A stretch of DNA of 64,000 bases, taken from NCBI GenBank assembly GCA_015501595.1, contig JADNRX010000206.1:1-64000 (forward strand). Direction: 5' to 3'. The stretch's first letter is position 1. Each line of letters begins with the position of its first letter. This DNA comes from Hymenopellis radicata (lineage: Eukaryota > Basidiomycota > Agaricomycetes > Agaricales > Physalacriaceae). The notes under the pieces are model-generated. The model saw only the letters and a program-made list of their open reading frames with translations. It made no database searches and had not been told where the DNA came from. The position numbers were made by a program, and so were the translations under genes. This document shows positions 35,318 through 45,939 of the stretch, piece after piece.

Positions 35318-35491
35318 TGTAAGGATTCGTAGTATGACACTCGTAGTGTACATGTGTGTCAGTACGTTAGCTTACATAATTGCCGTATCTTGTTCTCTTA
35401 CTTTGTGGAACACTCGGACACCCCGGACGCGCCGTGCGGTCCCGTATGAAGCTACGCTAAGGCTTGCTCTACTCGGCTGAGCATCCATACA
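35318..35491 (+). repeat. Terminal LTR of the array
   Basis: A solo-like fourth LTR copy closes the array: TGTAAGG to CATCCATACA. Where the other LTRs continue into TCTGCTTCCG, this one runs into CACTGGTTGC, which fixes the LTR end at about CCATA. The bases TACACT occur both directly before the first LTR (27071-27076) and at the end of this LTR. They are a candidate target-site duplication. Confidence 0.75.
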
Positions 35492-36616
35492 CTGGTTGCA
35501 AAGTTCGGATTTTTTAGGGTTTTTTTAAAGTTAAAAATCTTATAGATTTTAAATACTTTTTTTAAGCTAAAATTTTATAAATAAAATTCTTAAATGTTAC
35601 ACTTGAACTTGTGATACTAAAAATTATGTAAAATCCCAAATTAAGTTCATGAATTTCATTTAGAGTATTTCTTGGATTTTTCACCTATTTTAGAAGGGTA
35701 GAATTAGTATAAAAAAATTTGAATTCAGAGTTTCAAGTTTTTAAGAAGAAAATTACTAATTAAAGGCAATGATAATATTACTGAAAACAGCAGTATTAAA
35801 TCCAAGAGGCAAATTATAGATTTTCTAAGAATTTACTTAAGTATTATTTATAGATATTAATTATATATATATTTAGTAAATTATAAAAGAATTAATATAT
35901 ACTTTCTTTGCAACAGAATTTGCACCAGTGCAAGATAAAAATCCAAAATCCAAAATACAGATTTTTTTAGATAAACAAAGAATAAGAAAGGTAGAAATAA
36001 AATATGAAATACTGCAGTCAAAAATCTAAAATTTATTATAGAGATTTATTTTAGTTTATTGACTTTAGAATTCGGAATGTATTAATAGATGTTTATTAGG
36101 AAAATATTATAAATATATTCAGTATTATTGTTAGCTGAGAAGATTAGTAAAAAAAGGATTAAAAAATCTAAATTCATATATTTCAGATTTCTTACTTTAA
36201 AAAGAGTGAAAAATTATAAATAAAGTAATAAAAAAGATAATATTATATATAGAAATAATTATAGTGAATATGAATATTTGAAATTCAAAAATGTAACGCA
36301 AAATCAAGAACAAACATAGTATTAGACCTGGATAATACCTGAATGCATCTACACAAAGCAAGCATCGATATGGCTCTGCACCGACTCTGTGAATGAAATT
36401 GGTAATCATATTTTGACAGGTGTTATATAGCTTCATTAATTCTGAAGATATAGTTCTGTATTCTTGCAGATTTTTTAGAGGACACAGGTCTAGGAAGTTG
36501 CCACAGGTAATCAGGAGGCAGATAAGCAAAAAATCTAAGTTCCGACTTGTGGCATGCTCTAATGCAGGAATGAGCGGATTTTTATATAATACTGTACTAA
36601 CATGACTGTACATTGC
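35492..36616. other. AT-rich island
   Basis: Composition changes sharply after the array: runs of A and T, many stops in all frames, and very few CG dinucleotides. From about 36300 to 36610 composition is less extreme and a protein-like stretch is readable on the minus strand (next feature). Nothing mitochondrial or ribosomal was recognised. Possible origins are decayed transposon DNA or a composition-biased insertion. Confidence 0.55.
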
Positions 36617-36688
36617 ATCTATCAGCCCCCGGATTGGTAATCCGCTTGTCCGGATTGTGAATCCGAGTCCAGAATTCACTTCAGACAC
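36197..36688 (-). CDS. Unidentified open frame inside the AT-rich island
   Basis: A 163-codon frame. Its middle part (NPLIPALEHATSRNLDFLLI, DLCPLKNLQEYRTISSEL, NFIHRVGAEPYRCLLCVDAF) has protein-like composition and no low complexity, although the surrounding DNA is AT-rich. Its N-terminal 25 residues come from the first minisatellite unit and its C-terminal 35 residues are AT-driven Ile and Phe, so both ends are probably not genuine. I read it as one conserved exon or relic of a gene I do not recognise. Confidence 0.35.
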   Translation of the reverse strand: MSEVNSGLGFTIRTSGLPIRGLIDAMYSHVSTVLYKNPLIPALEHATSRNLDFLLICLLITCGNFLDLCPLKNLQEYRTISSELMKLYNTCQNMITNFIHRVGAEPYRCLLCVDAFRYYPGLILCLFLILRYIFEFQIFIFTIIISIYNIIFFITLFIIFHSF

Positions 36689-38140
36689 AGCGCAACACTC
36701 GTAGTGCGTGTATCAGCCCCCGGATTGGTAATCCGCTTGTCCGGATTGTGAATCCGAGTCCAGAATTCACTTCAGACATGGCGCAACACTCGTAGTGCGT
36801 GTATCAGCCCCCGGATTGGTAATCCGCTTGTCCGGATTGTGAATCCGAGTCCAGAATTCACTTCAGACACAGCGCACACACTCGTAGTGCGTGTATCAGC
36901 CCCCGGATTGGTAATCCGCTTGTCCGGATTGTGAATCCGAGTCCAGAATTCACTTCAGACACAGCGCAAACACTCGTAGTGCGTGTATCAGCCCCCGGAT
37001 TGGTAATCCGCTTGTCCGGATTGTGAATCCGAGTCCAGAATTCACTTCAGCTATGGCGCAAACACTCGTAGTGCGTGTATCAGCCCCCGGATTGGTAATC
37101 CGCTTGTCCAGGATTGTGAATCCGAGTCCAGAATTCACTTCAGCTATGGCGCAACACCGTAGTGCGTGTATCAGCCCCGGATTGGTAATCCGCTTGTCCA
37201 GATTGTGAATCCGAGTCCAGAATTCACTTCAGACACAGCGCACACACTCGTAGTGCGTGTATCAGCCCCCGGATTGGTAATCCGCTTGTCCAGATTGTGA
37301 ATCCGAGTCCAGAATTCACTTCAGACACAGCGCACACACTCGTAGTGCGTGTATCAGCCCCCGGATTGGTAATCCGCTTGTCCGGATTGTGAATCCGAGT
37401 CCAGAATTCACTTCAGACATGGCGCACACACCGTAGTGCGTGTATCAGCCCCCGGATTGGTAATCCGCTTGTCCGGATTGGAATCCGAGTCCAGAATTCA
37501 CTTCAGCTATGCGCACACACTCGTAGTGCATGTATCAGCCCTCGGATTGGTAATCCGCTTGTCCGGATTGTGAATCCGAGTCCAGAATTCACTTCAGCTA
37601 TGGCGCAACACCGTAGTGCGTGTATCAGCCCCCGGATTGGTAATCCGCTTGTCCGGATTGGAATCCGAGTCCAGAATTCACTTCAGACATGGCGCACACA
37701 CTCGTAGTGCATGTATCAGCCCCCGGATTGGTAATCCGCTTGTCCGGATTGTGAATCCGAGTCCAGAATTCACTTCAGACACAGCGCACACACTCGTAGT
37801 GCATGTATCAGCCCCCGGATTGGTAATCCGCTTGTCCGGATTGTGAATCCGAGTCCAGAATTCACTTCAGACACAGCGCAAACACTCGTAGTGCGTGTAA
37901 CAGCCCCCGGATTGGTAATCCGCTTGTCCGGATTGGCAATCCGAGTCCAGAATTCACTTCAGACACAGCGCACACACTCGTAGTGCATGTATCAGCCCCC
38001 GGATTGGTAATCCGCTTGTCCGGATTGTGAATCCGAGTCCAGAATTCACTTTAGCTATGGCACACACACCCGTAGTGCATGTATCAGCCCCCGGATTAGT
38101 AATCTGCTTGTCCTGATTGGGAATCCACACTCAGAATCCA
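36617..38140 (+). repeat. Minisatellite, 17 units of about 88-93 bp with three hairpins per unit
   Basis: Units start at TATCAGCCCCCGG near 36621, 36709, 36801, 36893, 36986, 37078, 37170, 37260, 37352, 37441, 37533, 37622, 37714, 37806, 37898, 37989 and 38081. Each holds three perfect short inverted repeats with three-base loops: GGATT-GGT-AATCC, CGGATT-GTG-AATCCG and CACT-CGT-AGTG. Variants are mostly single-base losses and changes such as GACACAG/GACATGG/GCTATGG. The last unit is diverged. Long open frames across the array are repetition artefacts. Confidence 0.95.
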
Positions 38141-39450
38141 ACTCTGCTTGAGCTCGCACATGATGTTCTGCTTGACTCCACAGTACGGGGAGGTTCAGCC
38201 GTCCTTCCTTCCATTCCTCGAATGCTGCGAGTGTTGATGCCCAGTGAAAAAGCCGTTCAGGTGTGTCCAGGTATCCACGGAATTGACAAGGCAACGGTGA
38301 AACCCGTCGATGCCTAGTCTGACCTGAATAAAAACGCAAATTTTCGCACCGTCATTCCAGGAATCGCAAGCTTTTCATGCTAGATTCTCACGGTTAGTGG
38401 CAAATCCTGGGCCTGGGCAAATCACAGCGGTTCTGCTCGCAGGCTGCTTTTCATGCTTGCTTTTGGATACACTCAACCATAGAAATAAAATGAAACAGTT
38501 GTATTCCTCTACTAGTACTGTGGATAGAATGGTATCCGAGTGTCTTACGCTACAAAATGAAAGAAAGGCCTTCAATCCTATCCCATCCCATACCCGTGCT
38601 GCCGTGCATCCCATTGGCAGCGACGTCGTCTATCGGCCCCCTCGTATCTGGGCTGTATTCATTCGCGCTGTGTGGTGTTGGACTCGCGCGCGCGACTTGC
38701 GTTCTGGAGCGGCGTTGACGATGTCCTATGTCATTCCTGGATGAGTGTTAGAGATATACTTGGCTCATAACGAGACACGCACCTTATACCAGAGTGGCCG
38801 CGGCCACGGCAAGTCGGTCGTACTTGCAGTCGAGGCATCCACGTCAAATTTTTGGGCAGCGCGAGCGCTCCGGAAATGCTGGTTGACAACCTCTGGTCCA
38901 TGTCTAGACGTCTATTAACAGGGCTTGCTTGCATGCCACATCCGCGACGTACCAATAGGCGGAGAGCATTTGAGTGAATGTGAGAGCGTGTAGAGGAGGG
39001 AGGCGGGCGCCGACAAGGTGAGGGAAGGGAACAAAGTGCGAAGTTGATGACAAAAGAATTATATTCAAAAATCGAACGACATGCCCCTAGCCAGCATGGG
39101 ACTGTGCGAAACCCATTACAGTACCCTGGCCAAAAAAACCACTCAAGTGATGGCAAGGGAGAAAAAGACCGTGAAATTTTGAAGAGATGATGAGACCTGG
39201 TAAGAGCGCGTGGACCAAGGTATCACCCGGCTGATCGTGTCGATACCTGGACACACCGGAACGGCTTTTTCACTGGGGTTGATGAGGTGATTGAGGTTGG
39301 CTTCACGTTCCGGGCTTGATGCCGATTTTGGAGTGCTGCAGGTGGGATATTGGCGCCTTATGCACCACGAACATTTAGAACAGAAGTAGAATACATTTGA
39401 GCGATGTAGATACGTTATGCAACGAACTTATATGAACTAAGTCCGTTGCC
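38141..39450. other. No gene recognised
   Basis: Several frames of 60-140 codons occur on both strands but none has family resemblance or supported splice structure. One frame on the minus strand (about 38160-38339) reads FRGYLDTPERLFHWASTLAA and runs into the last minisatellite unit. Confidence 0.4.
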
Positions 39451-39469
39451 AGGCACAGAGCCCCAACTT

Positions 39470-39900
39470 ACCGCATTTGGACTTACCACATTTGGACGTC
39501 CCGCCATAGGCGGGAGCGAAATTTTTACCGTTTTGGGCCATCTGACCCTGAAATTAAGGTCTGTGATGTGTTATGGAAGGGGATAAGTTCGGTTCGGAGG
39601 CATCACAAAAAATGTCCAAACCTAGCTAGGCCTAGTTAGGATCGCCACCGTAGCTATGCCTGGCTATGAGGTGCAATCCTAGCTAGGGCCTAGCTAAGTT
39701 GGCCTGGCGTAGTTAGAACCTAGCTAAGAGATAGCTAGTACTTACTGAGTCCCTAATCTCATCCTAACTTTGATATTAGTTACGGTGGTGTTCGTAACTC
39801 CGCCTAGCTACGAATGCCATCATAAGTAGGCATAGCTAAGAGATAGCTAGCGCGTACTGAGTCCCTAATCCAATACTAACTTTGACATACTTGGTCCCTC
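39470..39900. repeat. Palindrome-rich block with CTAGCTA motifs
   Basis: Contains a perfect hairpin CTAGCTA-AGAGA-TAGCTAG near 39722-39740 and a near-identical one near 39834-39852. Each is followed by TACTGAGTCCCTAAT and a CTAACTTTGA word, so a unit of about 60 bases is directly repeated 112 bases apart. CCTAGCTAGG-like words recur between 39620 and 39720. A CCCGCC-ATA-GGCGGG hairpin lies near 39503-39517, and ACTTACCRCATTTGG is repeated twice near 39467-39494. It is probably the body of a small non-autonomous DNA element; termini were not defined. Confidence 0.5.
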
Positions 39901-40006
39901 GGTTGCGTATCATTTCCCAGTAATACAGAAACAAGGTTGGTTTCAAGGCCAAAACAACATCTACATTCCCGACTGATATAAAGTATAGACCAGTCGCGTG
40001 GAATAC

Positions 40007-40430
40007 TCAACGCCTGTCGCACCTTCTCCACTCGCTTTCTTCCTCGCTGCTCGATGCCGCATCATCATCCTCACTCCCTTCATCCTCGCCCCGCAAAAAC
40101 CTCTGGTATACATGATCCTCATCCTGCTCCTGCTCGCGATGAGATGCTTGAGGAGGTGGTGCCCGTCTCTGGTCCAACACTGATCCTGTTCTCCCCATCA
40201 CCGCGAGTCCCGCCCCGATACTCACTCTCCCAGCCGCCCTCACCCATCTAAACGTCTCCCGAAGCCGTCCCCTACTGATACCCACCACGCCAGTTATACC
40301 AACCACTACATTGCTGTCTGGGGTAGGTATCTCGATCTGCTTCACCTCGTTGGTCCACCCACGTGTTTCCCTTCTACGCCTGGTAGTGTTCGTGAGCATC
40401 CGAGGACGAGCGCCGACTGGCGATGTCGTG
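40007..40430 (-). CDS. C-terminal exon of an unidentified protein
   Basis: The minus-strand frame contains GWTNEVKQIEIPTPDSNVVV, RETFRWVRAAGRVSIGAGL and an acidic ending DHVYQRFLRGEDEGSEDDDA before a stop at 40007. The mix of a hydrophobic centre and an acidic tail near YQRFLRGED resembles a fungal membrane-associated protein family I cannot name with certainty. Upstream, a possible acceptor AG lies near 40420. Further exons up to a possible ATG at 41256 were not resolved. Confidence 0.35.
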
Positions 40431-42732
40431 CGACGACGCCCGCAACCTCATTGCCCCAACCTCTGAGACCCGTCGCTTCGAGAGTCGCTGTACCCACTCT
40501 CAACAGCAGCACGCCAAAATCTTCTTCCCAATCTCCACCCGCGTTAAGGCCCAGAGGACGCGATATAGTCGAAAGAAGGATGAAGCTGCTGCACTGAACC
40601 TTTCACTTCCACCCGCATGTGCAGTCGACGGCTGACTATTGTCTTCTCAGGTTGATGTCTATTCTGCCGGAATGCAGTTGATAAGGAGACGCCTCTGTTC
40701 AAAGCCTGAGCGCTGGAAGCCGCAGCTTGTCCACCGAAGAACTTAGTTAACGGATTCACGGCCGACGTGGGAGGGATTGTAGAGGCAAGATGCGCATCAT
40801 CAAAGCGCCTTCCTGGCATGATCGACGATAGCCTGTATTCGAGTTCGCATCAGATTGACGCGACTCTGTCGTTGGCTGGTCTGGGTGTGGGTGTGTGCGG
40901 CGTCGGAGATCGAAGTCGAGGACATCTGTTAGAGCTCGCATCACTCTCTGGCGTCTTACTAGACCCCGTCGTTTGGATGGAGTAACGGTTGGAGAAGACC
41001 GTGGTGTTTTTGAGGCGGCGAGGATGAGTATGGTAGTGGTGTTCGGTCCCGTCCGGGATCCAAGCAGAGAAGCGTACACACATAGTGGTGCGCCTTCTAA
41101 ATGTACGCGCCTTGAGGTAGTCAATAAAAGAGAGGAAATCAATAATGGTGAAAGGAGGGGGTGACCCCGGTCTCTTTGTCCAAACTGCGCAAAGCCGTGT
41201 GAGTGAATGGGAGGACAAAGATGGCGCCTTTCACGCACATCGTCTTCAAACGCCATCAGCCGTGACTAGTTTGGGGGGCGGCCGCCTTCGTGGGGTCATT
41301 GCAGTCGGCTGATCAGGGTGTAGCCTAGATCGAAGGGCCTATACTCGCTGTCGCGTCTTCCTGGGGTCAAAATAGTGGGGAAAGACAGCCTTGGAATGCC
41401 GTCGTAATAATTGCACTGCAATTGGGAATGGGGAGTATAGTAAACGTACCTGACAGCGTAACCGGTCCAATTCGCAAACCCTAGGGGCTTCCTTTTCAAA
41501 GTGCTACGAAGCACAGCGACGACTTAACGTCAACCGTTGGTTCCGTATCACAAAATATGCTGCCTGGTGTAGGGCTTACGCGTTCCAGGGCAAAAAATCT
41601 TCAAGACTGCAAACAGGCGACAGCCGGAACGAACGAAGAGAACCAGAAAAGACGGTAAGGACGGATGTCCTAAGACTCATTGTCCTGAGCGTCGCGCGAA
41701 GACGTGAACATGGTCAGCATGGAAAATGAGGCTGGCACTGCCACTTCCGGCGGCTAAATGCCGCGTGCCGTCACGGATGCAATACATCCTGACCACCATC
41801 ACCACCCACCAAACTCGTCAAATGCCGCCCTTCCGCCTGTCTCCGGCGGCGCGAACCGTCTTTACTTTCATCGCGATCCGTCTTGGCAGCGAATATCTCA
41901 AGAAAAACGTGAGTTTTACGCCTTTTTTATGCATTTTCACTTACTTTTCAAATTGCTCTCTACTTGTCTCACAAAACGAAGTTCCCGGATCCGTGGCGTC
42001 CTCAGCTGCGCTTTCCCGACCCCAGCGCGCCGCCTGTGACCTCGGAGGCCGCCCACAAGGCCGCTCATCGCTTGAGCATTGCAACAGGCCCACACAGGTG
42101 CGTGCAGATCCTGTTCCTTTGCCGAAGTAACCAGGTTTCGCAGTGAATCCCTCATTGCCGCCGTCGTCGCATGCTCTCCCCGCTCCCGCTACTCCAACGC
42201 GCTGCCCGTAGCCCGATATGCGCCGATCGACGGCGAGAAGGGCGCCACTCGCCAGATTCCTTTCAAAGACGGTATCAGGTGCGTTATTCTTCGTATTTAA
42301 GAAAGAAAACTCACCATAATCCTAGCCCTTGCGACCTCCTGCTTGCAAATAAGGCGTTCCGCCCTGGCTCTTGTCCCCGTTCCCCGTTCACGATGCCGCC
42401 GCCCATACCAGCGCGTACACGCGCTCTCTCTGCGGCCTCTGCGCGACTCGGGGAGCTGCTAAAGACGCCAAAAAGGTCAGCATACCGTTCATTCCGGCTC
42501 CAGTCGACTCACCTTTCTGTTATAGACCTGAATCCATCGACCAAATTCTCAACCCTACTGCCACCCACCTCTCCACTCGATCTTTCTTCGACTAGCTTTT
42601 GTACTTACAACATTTTGGCACATCTTGTACGCGATTTCGCAAAAAAAAAACATTCGATTATCCGTAATACATATGTTTTCTTCTTGAAAATGGAGTGAGT
42701 TTCGGACTGAGCAAAACGAAGCCATACCTAAT
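40431..42732. other. Unresolved region with possible exons
   Basis: Open frames on both strands, none assignable. The minus strand between 40756 and 41256 and the plus strand from ATG 41824 (MPPFRLSPAARTVFTFIAIR, then a plausible GTGAGT donor at 41910) are the best candidates for exons. Neither could be extended to a complete model. Confidence 0.3.
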
Positions 42733-45443
42733 CTATGGGTCTCCGTAACCGAGTTTGTCTATTAAGTCGTCTTCTACCTCACTCTCTTCACTCAACTCCT
42801 CGTCGTCGTCTTCATCGCTATCATCTGCAGTCGGTCGGGGATCATCGTCCTCAAAGTCTTCATTCTCCAAGTCACCGTCTTCTTCCTCCGTAACCCAACC
42901 GCCATCAATCTCTGGCTCAACTGCCGGACCAGTCTCGTCCAAATCGATATCCTCCTCGTCCATCTTGTTCGCCGCACCTGGAACCCATGCGCCATATGCG
43001 CGGTCACATTGTTCACGGAAGATCTCGTAGCTTGATAGGTCGAACGATGTCCAATCCCGTTGCCAGTAAAGCGGTGAAACATGTCACGATCCACAAAACT
43101 GGAAATGCGAATTAGTAGGGACAAACTGTATAATTCAAAGGCTTACCTGTTCACGTAAAATCGAAACCAGTCTAGGTCGCCCTCGCTAGGTCGCCTGGCT
43201 ATAGACTTGTACAGCTTGTTGTTCGTCTTCCGGCGAACGAAATTCGGGACGAGCTGCACAGCACGAAGCCCATTGTCCGGACTAACAAAGGCAAACGCCT
43301 CAGGATCGTTGGCGTCCGCAAATCCAACTTGATAAAGCCGACGATGGACGAAACCTGCAGGCCGTGCTTCATCGAGAGCAAGCCAACGGATCCACAAGAT
43401 CTCCAGATGGTGATATTTTCCTCCGGATCCCGCGTGATGGAAAGTACGCGGGCATAATAGTAGGGGTGGGTGTTTTGATCGGCTGGGTCTGCGAGCATCA
43501 TGATATCGGCTTTTGTCGCTGGTTAATGATATCTTGCTGTCGGCGACGATCGTACGAGGTATAGTTGAGGCGCAGGACCTTGTGAAAGTACATCGTGTCC
43601 TTTTGATGCGAACTCGGAGGCGCTCCTCGTCTGAAAAGGACACGCCATCCGCAGGCTGAACACCCAGGCGCTCGAGAATATGGATGTGGAGCTTGCGAAT
43701 GAAATTCTAAGTATGGTTAGTCAGTATAAACACAGTATGTGCCGACATCAACATGCCTTGAGAGCGATGTCCTCTGGATCTTGCTGAGCAAACTCGAGTA
43801 GCGGCTGCGGGTACCTCTTGGAAGTCGAGATATGGTGGTGTGCTTTGGGATCGGAGGCGGCTACTTCTTCGATGCCTCTTGGTCTCGCAGCTGTGTCCTT
43901 GCGTTTGCCATCCTTCGTCCGTCCATCGTGGCCTCGAACCTCTTTCATCCATCGTTCTCGTAACTCGTCCTTTTCACGAATGATCCGCAAGCGCCGTTGG
44001 CGAGTCTCGATTTTCTTGATCTGGTGGACAAACTTCCGTTTATTGGTACGAACTCGGTATGTCGTTTTAGGACGGCATGCTCGCACTCTCCCTATGAACA
44101 ATGAGATCTGTACTCTCAACAAATGAACGCCTTGGACTTACCGCCATCGTGCTATAACCATTTGTAGTACCAAACTCACGGATGCAGGCCGGCACATCTG
44201 GGATCGCGTGAATCTTGTACGTATCCAAATTGTACTCCGTTTTGACGGTCTTCTTACGTGGCTTCTGGGTCGAGGGAGCTGCAGTAGGAAGAGGGACAGA
44301 ACCTGATGCGGTCGTTTGAGCCGCCCTGCGAGCCTCGCTGCGAACGCGAGCCGCGGCCTCCTTTGGCGTCTCCGTAGTCTCATACTTGGGGCAGACGCTC
44401 TTTTGGAAAAGGCGGAGGCCGTCCGTGAGACGGCGAGTAACAGCATCAAAGTGATGCAGGCTAGAGTCGGAGTGAAGATGACTCTTTGCGTGGGAATGCC
44501 AGGTGCAGCATTCAAAGAGGAGATCATGGACGATTTATCGTCAGCGGGCTCGAGGAGGCCTTCCATGCAAGGGATGATGCACTATGGACAGTTAGTTTTT
44601 GAACGAACCCCAGAATAGAGACAGCCAACCTGTAGAACATCCTCGTAATCTCGCGCGGCAAACTGCTTCATGTCCGACACGCGAGTGCGGAACTTTCGAA
44701 TCGTAAACGCCCAGTGGTTGGTACTTCCTCGGAAACGCCCATTTGAACTCTCTAGCTTTCGGGGGAAGAGTATGTAAGATCCGGATGATATGAGTGAGAC
44801 AAGGGCCAAATCTCCCATTCATGAGGACGCCAGAGACAAAGAGCTAAAAATAATCTGCATCTGGGTCGACCTCCTGGAGAAATTCAGAAAAAGCATTCTG
44901 ATATATCATCAGTACTGCTCAGGGAGCGAAATCTCGACACTTACGCCGCCAGAGGTTCCCTGAAGTAGTTTGTGGATGATCCTGCTCTTGACCGGTTTGC
45001 CCTTGTCAAAGATCCGCTTGCGTGCCCGCTCGACCAAATCGACAGGGCCGGCACTAATGACCAAGTCTGCTGGGGCAGCGGCAGCACATCCACGGCCATT
45101 CCAGAATCATAATCTGCTTGCATTGATGGGGCGGATTGCATGGAGACATCCTAAGAACAGTTTAATTTAGATCAAGCAAAAAAATGAGCAAGAAGGACAT
45201 ACATCGGCTGGCTTCGCTGTTCTGTTTGCGCAATGTCTTCGCCATGTTCCTGGCCTTCGCAAGTCCTCCCTGTAAAGCTTTAGATGCCCTGGACTCTAAA
45301 GCTGAGGCAAAGAGACTTTTCCTAGATGGCTTGGAAGACCTTCCTGCCATGAGCTCCAAATATTTCTTGCAGACCCGGTTGTGAGCGTTGACACTGACAT
45401 GCCCATCCGACTTGAGCAGGGCATTGCAGTAAATGCATTTCAT
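42733..45443 (-). pseudogene. Plavaka-type (CACTA-related) transposase, internally deleted
   Basis: The C-terminal half of this agaricomycete transposase type is readable on the minus strand in several frames: FGPCLTHIIRILHTLPPKA, SDMKQFAARDYEDVLQ, CMEGLLEPADDKS, FGTTNGYSTMAGELEHRRSK, VHQIKKIETRQRRLRIIRE, DQNTHPYYYARVLSITRD and RFYVNRFVDRDMF. It ends in a strongly acidic tail. The N-terminal zinc-finger-like start MKCIYCNALLKSDGH is at 45443. Between the start and FGPCLTH only about 500 bases remain. The central part that normally holds the catalytic residues, several hundred codons, is therefore missing. Further frame breaks lie near 43050 and 43400. This is a dead, deletion-derivative copy; terminal inverted repeats were not identified. 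Confidence 0.7.
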
Positions 45444-45870
45444 CAGCTGCGACGTGAAGTCGGGCAGCTCTCTCGGCTTGCAGTCGCAGAGAAACCATCC
45501 CGACTTGTAGTCGAGTGATGGGGTGGTGGTGGGAGGGAGCGCAAAAAAGCCTGATTTGGCTCAGCCACGTGCTTCGGCTGCGCGGCAGAAAGTCTTGCAA
45601 ACGTCCTTTCAATTTGCTTTCAATTGAAGATTGCACAACGAATAATTTCCAGACGGTTTAAAGATTCAGTGGAAAAATGTACATTAAATGTGGCATTCTG
45701 AGAGTACAACGTTCATTTAATAATACAAAAAAAATTTTAGAAACTTTTTCATAGTAGTCCGTGTGGTAGTACAGGCGCCCTTCTGAACTACAAAGCATCC
45801 GACGTAGTGACGCGCGAGCATATGCTCGGACTCATTAAGGAGCGCGATGCTGACATTCTTCATCATCCGT
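45444..45870 (-). repeat. 3'-end module of the hairpin element family, copy 1 (fragment)
   Basis: Reverse-orientation copy of the 3' end found at 54110-54600. It has three hairpins at 45450-45462 (CGACGTGAAGTCG), 45474-45486 (CGGCTTGCAGTCG) and 45501-45513 (CGACTTGTAGTCG). Then follow the GGGAGGGAGCGC block, TTCAATTGAAGATTGCA, the words around CATTTAATGTACATTTTTCC and the CTCATTAAGGA...GATGCTGACAT end. Similarity stops near 45870, so no gene body is attached. It abuts the start of the Plavaka relic. Confidence 0.8.
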
Positions 45871-45939
45871 GTGGCGCCCTTTTAAATCATCCTCCTGGCG
45901 CCGACCACTAACTTGTTCACGTGTTTATCCTTCAAGCTT

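Noticed and set aside
35492..36300. Mitochondrial DNA insertion
   Set aside because: AT-rich, but no mitochondrial gene, tRNA or rRNA segment could be read in it.
37023..37846. Open frames of 60-80 codons on both strands in the minisatellite
   Set aside because: They follow the repeat period and exist only because the unit happens to lack stops in that frame.
36617..38140. CRISPR-like array
   Set aside because: Units are tandem without unique spacers, and the genome is eukaryotic. It is a minisatellite.
42171..42698. Plus-strand frame of 175 codons
   Set aside because: Arg/Ser/Pro-rich out-of-frame style translation with no domain. A neighbouring frame looks equally plausible.
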